Assembly (NCBI GenBank): GCA_020627785.1
Contig: JAHDGF010000031.1
Span: 1 to 40,112 of the forward strand
DNA length: 40,112 bases
Direction of reading: 5' to 3'
Source: Saprospiraceae bacterium
Lineage (GTDB): Bacteria > Bacteroidota > Bacteroidia > Chitinophagales > Saprospiraceae
Shown: piece after piece, positions 35,170 through 40,112 of the stretch
Numbering within the stretch: position 1 is the stretch's first letter
Layout: each line of letters begins with the position of its first letter
The notes under the pieces: model-generated
Database searches by the model: none
What the model was told of the DNA's origin: nothing
What the model saw: the letters and a program-made list of their open reading frames with translations, nothing else
Made by a program: the position numbers and the translations under genes

Positions 35170-36006
35170 TTGAAAGCAGTAATTGACAGCGGCTCATCTA
35201 TTAGTAAATGGGCAATATGCGATGACGATTTTAATATAATTGAAGAATTTCAATTGGGAGGTATTAATCCTACCTCTAATCCTGGAAGTGTTTCTTTATT
35301 AAGCCAGATACCTGATAAATTTACTCAAACCATTAAAGAGGTATATTATTATGGTTCAGGAGTAAGTACATCTGAATCAATTTTATCAATCAGAGAAGCT
35401 GTTAAACTGAACCTACCTGAGGTACATTCTGTAGAAATTGAAAATGATCTTCTGGCAGCTTGTCGTTCCCTTTCAAATGGTACTCAATCTTTTGTCGTAA
35501 TTTTAGGAACGGGAACAAACGCCTGTCTTTTTGATGGGAAGGAAATAACCGATAAGACGACAAGCCTTGGGTTTTTATTTGACGATTATGGAAGTGGATA
35601 TCATTTAGGTCGTGAGATAATCATTCGATTTTTCAATGGTAAAATGTCTCAACAAGATCACAATCTATTCATCTCTATGTATGGGAGAGATAGAGACTCC
35701 ATTATTCAACCGATTTATAATAGCGATAGTCCCAACTCTCAAATTGCAGCTTACACCCTATTCTTATCTGAATGCTCAGAAGAATTGAGGCAAGAAGTAT
35801 GCACTTATGCATTTAGGCGCTTTGTCAAAAAACGCCTAAATCCAATTCCTAATCCAGATGGTTGTAAGGTGGTAAATTGCATTGGTTCAATATCTTACCA
35901 TTTCGAAAAAGAACTCAATCAAGCTTGCAATGAAGAAGGATACGAAATTGGAACCATCACGCAGAACCCCATTATTGGACTTTTAAATTATTATAAGACA
36001 AGATGA
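35170..36006 (+). CDS. BadF/BadG-type ATPase, N-acetylglucosamine-kinase-like
   Basis: A 278-residue protein of the ASKHA (actin-like ATPase) fold. Phosphate-1 is VIDSGSSISKW (4-14), with its Asp and Ser/Ser/Lys positions. Phosphate-2 is VILGTGTNACLFDG (about 109-122). The sequence LGFLFDDYGSGYHLGREI is the usual BadF/N-acetylglucosamine kinase signature, and CIGSISYHF supplies the adenosine motif. It probably phosphorylates an amino sugar, but the substrate is not proven. The start is TTG 35170, and no ATG precedes the phosphate-1 strand. The stop overlaps the pfkA start in ATGA, so the two are coupled. Confidence 0.85.
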   Translation: MKAVIDSGSSISKWAICDDDFNIIEEFQLGGINPTSNPGSVSLLSQIPDKFTQTIKEVYYYGSGVSTSESILSIREAVKLNLPEVHSVEIENDLLAACRSLSNGTQSFVVILGTGTNACLFDGKEITDKTTSLGFLFDDYGSGYHLGREIIIRFFNGKMSQQDHNLFISMYGRDRDSIIQPIYNSDSPNSQIAAYTLFLSECSEELRQEVCTYAFRRFVKKRLNPIPNPDGCKVVNCIGSISYHFEKELNQACNEEGYEIGTITQNPIIGLLNYYKTR

Positions 36007-36983
36007 GCAAGATTAAAAAAATTGCTGTTTTTACCTCTGGCGGAGATGCACCAGGTATGAATGCAGCCATCAGATCTGTAGTGAGATCTGCTACCTTTCA
36101 TGATTTACACGTATTTGGTATCATGCAAGGATATCATGGCCTTATTGAAGGAAATATAAATCGACTAGAGAGAAAGGATGTTGGGAATATTATTCAAAGA
36201 GGTGGAACCATTTTAAAAACGGCAAGGTCAAAAGAATTCATGTTTCCCGAAGGAAGACAGAAAGCCTATGAATCTGTTCAAGCTTTTGAGCTTGATGGTC
36301 TTGTGGCAATTGGTGGAAACGGAACATATACCGGTGCAAAGAAATTCGGGGAAGAGTTTGGTATACCCATTATAGGGGTTCCGGGAACAATAGATAATGA
36401 TATTTATGGCACTGACTTTACCATAGGTTTTGACACAGCGATTAATACAGCTATTGAAGCTGTTGATAGAATAAGAGATACTGCCGATTCACATAGCCGA
36501 TTATTTTTCATTGAAGTAATGGGCAGGCATTCCGGATACATTGCTTTATATACCGGCATTGGTAGCGGAGCTGGAACAATCTTTTTACCAGAAACAGAAT
36601 CCAATTTCGATAAGCTCATTAGTTTATTAAAAAAGGAAGGCCGACGTAAAAAGTTATTCAACTTAGTCATAGTCGCTGAGGGAAACAAAAACGGCAATGC
36701 TATGGAATTGGCTGAAATGGTTAAGCAGGAAATTGATGGAATTGACACTAAAGTAACCATCATCGGTCACCTCCAACGCGGAGGTTCTCCCACAGCAAAT
36801 GATCGAGTCCTTGCTAGTCGTTTAGGACATTCAGCAGTGGAAGGCCTATTAGAAGGTAAAAGTGCGTGTGCCGTGGGCTTACGGAACAACATGGTTGAAT
36901 TCACGTCGTTTGAGGACGCAATTTCTAAACCAAACCCTCTAAACAAAGACTTGATAAAGATGGCTGAGATTTTAGCCATGTAG
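36003..36983 (+). CDS. pfkA: ATP-dependent 6-phosphofructokinase
   Basis: PfkA makes fructose 1,6-bisphosphate in glycolysis. The 326-residue protein has the family length and motifs: TSGGDAPGMNAAIRS (11-25), GVPGTIDNDIYGTDFTIGFDTA with catalytic D131, MGRHSGYIAL, and HLQRGGSPTANDR. A Gly at the position after N106 and the Gly of PGTIDND indicate the ATP rather than the pyrophosphate type. The motif written GGDGS in most homologues, whose Asp helps bind magnesium, is GGNGT here (N106). The gene overlaps the upstream kinase gene by four bases (ATGA). No terminator hairpin is visible before the convergent amidohydrolase gene 30 bases on. Confidence 0.95.
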   Translation: MSKIKKIAVFTSGGDAPGMNAAIRSVVRSATFHDLHVFGIMQGYHGLIEGNINRLERKDVGNIIQRGGTILKTARSKEFMFPEGRQKAYESVQAFELDGLVAIGGNGTYTGAKKFGEEFGIPIIGVPGTIDNDIYGTDFTIGFDTAINTAIEAVDRIRDTADSHSRLFFIEVMGRHSGYIALYTGIGSGAGTIFLPETESNFDKLISLLKKEGRRKKLFNLVIVAEGNKNGNAMELAEMVKQEIDGIDTKVTIIGHLQRGGSPTANDRVLASRLGHSAVEGLLEGKSACAVGLRNNMVEFTSFEDAISKPNPLNKDLIKMAEILAM

Positions 36984-37013
36984 AGGAAGGAAACTGAAAT
37001 TATTCACAGAAAT

Positions 37014-38348
37014 CTAGTGCGAAAACTCTAATCTCTTGCCGGCAAGCAGTGGAAGTACTTTTGAGTTGGCGTATACTAGCTCTCCGTTAACATAGGTAGA
37101 GTTCACCGCTCCTTTGAATTTCATATTCTCTAAAGGAGACCAACCACATTTATAATATAGTTGCTCTTTTTTTATTTCATGTTCTCTTTCGACATCAAGC
37201 AATACTATATCCGCAAAATATCCTTCTCTTAAGTAACCTCGCTCACTGAGTCGAAAACAATCCGCTGGAGCATGACACATTTTTTCTACCATCTTTTCCA
37301 GACTATACACTCCTTTGTGATAAAAATCCAACATGATAATCACTGCATGTTGTACCAAAGGAAGACCAGAAGGAGCTGTAAAGTAATTTCCTGATTTTTC
37401 TTCCATGGTATGTGGTGCATGGTCTGTTGCAATGATATCAATGGTTCCATCTATGGTTGCATTGACAATGGCTGCACGGTCTGCTTCAGATTTAATCGCA
37501 GGGTTACATTTAACCTTACTTCCTAAAGTTGGATAATAACTGTCATTAAAATACATGTGGTGTACACACGCCTCAGAGGTAATTCTCTTTTCCTTCAGCG
37601 GAGTCTTGTTGTTAAAGAGTTCTAATTCCTTGGCCGTTGATATATGAAGGATGTGTAATCGAGTATTGTGTTTCTTTGCAAGCTCTACTGCCAAACTAGA
37701 TGATAGGTAGCAAGCCTCATGTGATCTTATTATCGGATGTTGCTCAAAAGGTACCTCCTCCCCATATTTTTGTTTTGCCAATTCCATATTGGCTCTAACA
37801 GTGGCCTCATCTTCACAATGCGTTGCAATCAGCATTGGTGTCTGCGAAAAAATATTCTCAAGGGTCTGACGATTGTCAACAAGCATATTCCCAGTACTTG
37901 AGCCCATGAAAATTTTCAAACCACAAACTTTATTGGGATCAGTTTTTAAAACTTCCTCAATATTTTCATTTGTAGCTCCCATGAAGAATGAATAATTAGC
38001 AGGAGATACTTGAGAAGCCATGATATATTTCTCCTCTAGTCTTTCTTGAGTAACCGTTTGCGGCTTAGTGTTAGGCATTTCCATAAAGCTGGTTACTCCT
38101 CCTGCAACTGCAGCTTTGGATTCTGTAGCAATGTCAGCTTTATGCGTCAAACCAGGTTGTCTGAAATGGACTTGATCATCAATGATGCCTGGAATGAGAT
38201 AAAGTCCCTTACAATCAATCTCTTTGGCCTCACCGTCTTCAATTATACCCCCGATTTTTTCAATTCGATCTTTAGAGATTAATAGATCTCCTTCAATGAT
38301 TTGAGATTCATTAACCATGCGAGCATTCTTAAATACTTTCTTTGACAT
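37014..38348 (-). CDS. Dihydroorotase-type amidohydrolase
   Basis: From ATG 38348 the product has 444 residues. An in-frame start 14 codons upstream is less likely. It is a TIM-barrel amidohydrolase of the dihydroorotase/allantoinase class, which cyclises carbamoyl aspartate in pyrimidine synthesis. Family landmarks are LIPGIIDDQVHFRQPG, GGVTSFMEMPNT, the candidate carboxylated Lys in GLKIFMGSS, THCEDE, LHILHIST, and IIATDHAPHT with the catalytic Asp. The first His of the usual HxH metal pair is Gln (DDQVHFR), which may be a lineage trait. The pathway assignment is supported by fold and motifs, not by neighbours. Allantoinase cannot be excluded. Confidence 0.85.
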   Translation of the reverse strand: MSKKVFKNARMVNESQIIEGDLLISKDRIEKIGGIIEDGEAKEIDCKGLYLIPGIIDDQVHFRQPGLTHKADIATESKAAVAGGVTSFMEMPNTKPQTVTQERLEEKYIMASQVSPANYSFFMGATNENIEEVLKTDPNKVCGLKIFMGSSTGNMLVDNRQTLENIFSQTPMLIATHCEDEATVRANMELAKQKYGEEVPFEQHPIIRSHEACYLSSSLAVELAKKHNTRLHILHISTAKELELFNNKTPLKEKRITSEACVHHMYFNDSYYPTLGSKVKCNPAIKSEADRAAIVNATIDGTIDIIATDHAPHTMEEKSGNYFTAPSGLPLVQHAVIIMLDFYHKGVYSLEKMVEKMCHAPADCFRLSERGYLREGYFADIVLLDVEREHEIKKEQLYYKCGWSPLENMKFKGAVNSTYVNGELVYANSKVLPLLAGKRLEFSH

Positions 38349-38419
38349 TCTACTAAGTTTTACAATTTCATGTTCTGCTTGCGCAAACATAATAGTCTAT
38401 TAATAGAAATTGAATTTTA

Positions 38420-38459
38420 TTAAAAACAAAAGGGGATGATCCATAGGATCTCCCCTTTT
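38420..38459 (-). terminator. Terminator downstream of the glutamine synthetase gene
   Basis: Read on the minus strand, the arms AAAAGGGGAGATCC and GGATCATCCCCTTTT pair over 14 bp with one bulged base and a three-base loop, followed by GTTTTT. It begins about 24 bases after the glutamine synthetase stop and separates that gene from the amidohydrolase gene. Confidence 0.85.
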
Positions 38460-38482
38460 AATTGATAATACTTCTTTATCTC

Positions 38483-39496
38483 CTATCCTTTCACTGTATC
38501 AATAATTACAGAAGCTACTTTGTATGGATCAGCATTACTTGCAGGCCTTCTGTCTTCTAACCATCCTTTCCATCCACTTTCAACAGTGGCAATTGGAATT
38601 CTTATAGAGGCACCCCTATCTGAAACTCCGTATGAGAATTTGTCAATAGCTTGTGTTTCGTGCAATCCGGTTAATCTTTGTTCGTTCTCAGCTCCGTATG
38701 CAGCAATGGCTGCACTTATTCTAGATTCAGGTCTGAATTTCTCGCAGATATCCTCATAAACCTTTTTCTTACCAGCTTTTCTTAATTCTGAGTTAGAGAA
38801 ATTAGCATGCATTCCTGATCCATTCCAATCTCCTTTCACTGGCTTACAGTGTAGATTAATAATTAAACCGTATTTCTCAGCTGTTCTGTCTAATAGGTAT
38901 CTAGCTACCCAAATTTCATCCCCAGCTCTCTTAGCTCCTTTAGCAAATATTTGATACTCCCATTGACCGCACATCACCTCAGCATTAATTCCTTCAATGT
39001 TCAAACCAGCATCAATACATAAATCCAAGTGCTCCTCTACCAATTCTCTTCCTACAGCATTCCCTGTACCTACTGAACAGTAGTAAGGACCTTGTGGTGC
39101 AGGATATCCGTTTTCAGGAAAACCAACAGGCCTATCTATTTCAGGATCCCATATCGTATATTCTTGTTCAAATCCAAACCAGAAATCTTCATCATCATCG
39201 TTGATCGTTGCTCTTCCATTGGTAGGATGTGGAGTGCCGTCAGGATTTAAAACCTCACACATGACAAGCTTTGCATGTCTTCTTCCAGGATCATCAAACA
39301 TTGCCACTGGCCTGAGAATTAAATCAGAACTCCCGCCTTCTGCTTGCATCGTTGATGAACCATCAAAAGACCAATCTGGAAGATCTTTAACCTTTCCTGT
39401 AAATTTTGAATCGTCTACCACTTTAGTCTTACTTCTCAAGCCTTGTGTAGGCATTGATCCATCCAACCAAATGTATTCTAATTTCAATTTACCCAT
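38483..39496 (-). CDS. Glutamine synthetase, type II (eukaryote-like)
   Basis: A 337-residue ATP-dependent ligase that makes glutamine from glutamate and ammonium. The short length and motifs identify the type II form rather than the 470-residue type I or the 720-residue type III. They are LPDWSFDGSSTMQAEG, ATI near 97, FGFEQEYTIWD with metal-binding Glu residues, GINAEVMCGQWEYQ, GDWNGSGMHANFS, and the C-terminal DRGASIRIP with the conserved Arg pair. No adenylylation loop of the type I enzyme is present, so control is probably transcriptional. The start is ATG, with a TACATTTG box 32 bases upstream. It stands alone, between a terminator and a divergent gene. Confidence 0.97.
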   Translation of the reverse strand: MGKLKLEYIWLDGSMPTQGLRSKTKVVDDSKFTGKVKDLPDWSFDGSSTMQAEGGSSDLILRPVAMFDDPGRRHAKLVMCEVLNPDGTPHPTNGRATINDDDEDFWFGFEQEYTIWDPEIDRPVGFPENGYPAPQGPYYCSVGTGNAVGRELVEEHLDLCIDAGLNIEGINAEVMCGQWEYQIFAKGAKRAGDEIWVARYLLDRTAEKYGLIINLHCKPVKGDWNGSGMHANFSNSELRKAGKKKVYEDICEKFRPESRISAAIAAYGAENEQRLTGLHETQAIDKFSYGVSDRGASIRIPIATVESGWKGWLEDRRPASNADPYKVASVIIDTVKG

Positions 39497-39528
39497 TGTA
39501 TTATACTTTTTGTTGATTATTGATAGTG

Positions 39529-39536
39529 CAAATGTA
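39529..39536 (-). promoter_or_regulatory. Putative -7 promoter box (TACATTTG) for the glutamine synthetase gene
   Basis: On the minus strand TACATTTG matches TAnnTTTG and is followed by CA. It is 32 bases upstream of the ATG at 39496, giving a leader of about 25 bases. No -33 TTG is clear in the very AT-rich upstream DNA. Confidence 0.5.
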
Positions 39537-39647
39537 TATTGAACTGATTATATTATTTATTTAAATAATTAGATATTTGTTACGTCTAAATAGACTATAT
39601 TTACTATAACCAACTGATATATAGCAATTTAACTAATAACTTTTGTT

Positions 39648-40112
39648 ATGCCTATTGCCAGATCTGACCACTTATTTAAATTAATTAAAAGCTTAGGAAA
39701 AGCGGAAAAGAGACATTTTAAACTCTATGTCAACCGATTAGAAAGCAATAAAAACACCATGTTTATTAAGCTTTTTAATCTGCTTGAGAAATCAAAGAAA
39801 TTAGATGAGAATCAGATAGAGGAACAATTTCCAAGTCTTAAACCCTCTGATTTCTCAAATCTAAAAAGAAACCTTTACACTCAAATATTAAAAAGTCTGC
39901 GAATGATCCATAGTAGACATGATACCGATATGCAAGTAAGAGAGCACTTGGATTATGCTAAGGTACTTTATGGCAAAGGACTACACATGCACTCACTCAA
40001 GCTCTTAGATCGCATTATTCCTATGGCCACAAAAAGTAATCAAGACATTCTATTACTTGAGATTTTAGAATTTCAAAAGCGGATTGAAGAGCGGCACATT
40101 ACAAGAAGTCGT
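39648..40112 (+). CDS. Alpha-helical protein of unknown function, cut by the window edge
   Basis: An open frame of exactly 155 codons runs from ATG 39648 to the last base of the window with no stop, so the gene continues outside. The visible part is highly charged and helical (KLIKSLGKAEKRHFKLYV, then LFNLLEKSKKLDENQI, then LKRNLYTQILKSLRMIH). Repeated helix pairs with Leu/Tyr/Ala at TPR-like spacing from about residue 95 (LDYAKVLYGKGLHMHSLKLL) suggest a TPR or helical-repeat protein. No signal peptide is present. I recognise it only as resembling conserved Bacteroidota proteins of unknown function. Confidence 0.75.
   Translation, partial: MPIARSDHLFKLIKSLGKAEKRHFKLYVNRLESNKNTMFIKLFNLLEKSKKLDENQIEEQFPSLKPSDFSNLKRNLYTQILKSLRMIHSRHDTDMQVREHLDYAKVLYGKGLHMHSLKLLDRIIPMATKSNQDILLLEILEFQKRIEERHITRSR

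Noticed and set aside
39570..39600. GTCTAAATAGAC and other short palindromes before the last gene
   Set aside because: Stems of five to six A/T-rich pairs are expected often in DNA of this composition.

Overview
The window is about 40 kb of AT-rich chromosomal DNA from a member of the Bacteroidota. The lineage call rests on several traits: type IX secretion (T9SS) C-terminal sorting domains, a TonB-dependent receptor with an N-terminal carboxypeptidase-like domain, a type II glutamine synthetase, weak ribosome binding sites with frequent TTG starts, and promoter-like TAnnTTTG boxes before several genes. HYR-repeat adhesin architecture and a dockerin-like module fit Saprospiria and related marine groups, but the class assignment is an inference. 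I saw no phage, transposase, CRISPR array, tRNA or rRNA. The genes look like ordinary core genome with a few lineage-specific surface proteins, and no gap between genes exceeds 300 bases.

Layout. Positions 1-138 hold the last 45 codons of an OmpA-family protein, followed by an aquaporin with its own terminator and a NarL-type response regulator. A minus-strand pair (LolC/FtsX-like permease and an overlapping membrane-anchored HExxH protein) diverges from tyrS. tyrS appears frameshifted close to its N-terminus. A minus-strand cluster rimO - small membrane protein - lipoprotein msrB follows, then two secreted proteins of unknown function (a predicted beta-barrel and a helical protein). From about 8.8 to 15 kb a tightly packed minus-strand cluster reads, in transcription order, DEDDy exonuclease - rpe - TonB-dependent receptor - pyrG - SpoU methyltransferase, with two gene overlaps. 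Next come a membrane-anchored coiled-coil protein and a T9SS-secreted beta-propeller-like protein.

From 17.7 to 20.3 kb lies a translationally coupled VWA-domain protein and MoxR/magnesium-chelatase-like AAA+ ATPase, facing a minus-strand lipB - thioesterase pair. A secreted thioredoxin-fold protein with a dockerin-like tail and a family 5 solute-binding lipoprotein precede the dominant feature of the window. That feature is a 1920-residue secreted protein (24409-30171) with seven composite HYR-containing repeats, two further HYR domains that each appear to have a C-type-lectin domain inserted in them, a GEVED-like domain and a T9SS sorting domain, closed by a strong terminator. The right part carries housekeeping genes: an FMN reductase, a UPF0173 metal-dependent hydrolase, parA-parB, 3-hydroxyacyl-CoA dehydrogenase, a BadF-type kinase coupled to pfkA, a dihydroorotase-like amidohydrolase, glutamine synthetase, and a helical protein cut by the right edge.

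The observations most worth checking are the tyrS frameshift, the nested HYR/lectin architecture, the thioredoxin-dockerin fusion, the permease/metalloprotease pair, and substituted key residues in the aquaporin, PfkA and dihydroorotase. I did not find a clearly new multi-gene system.
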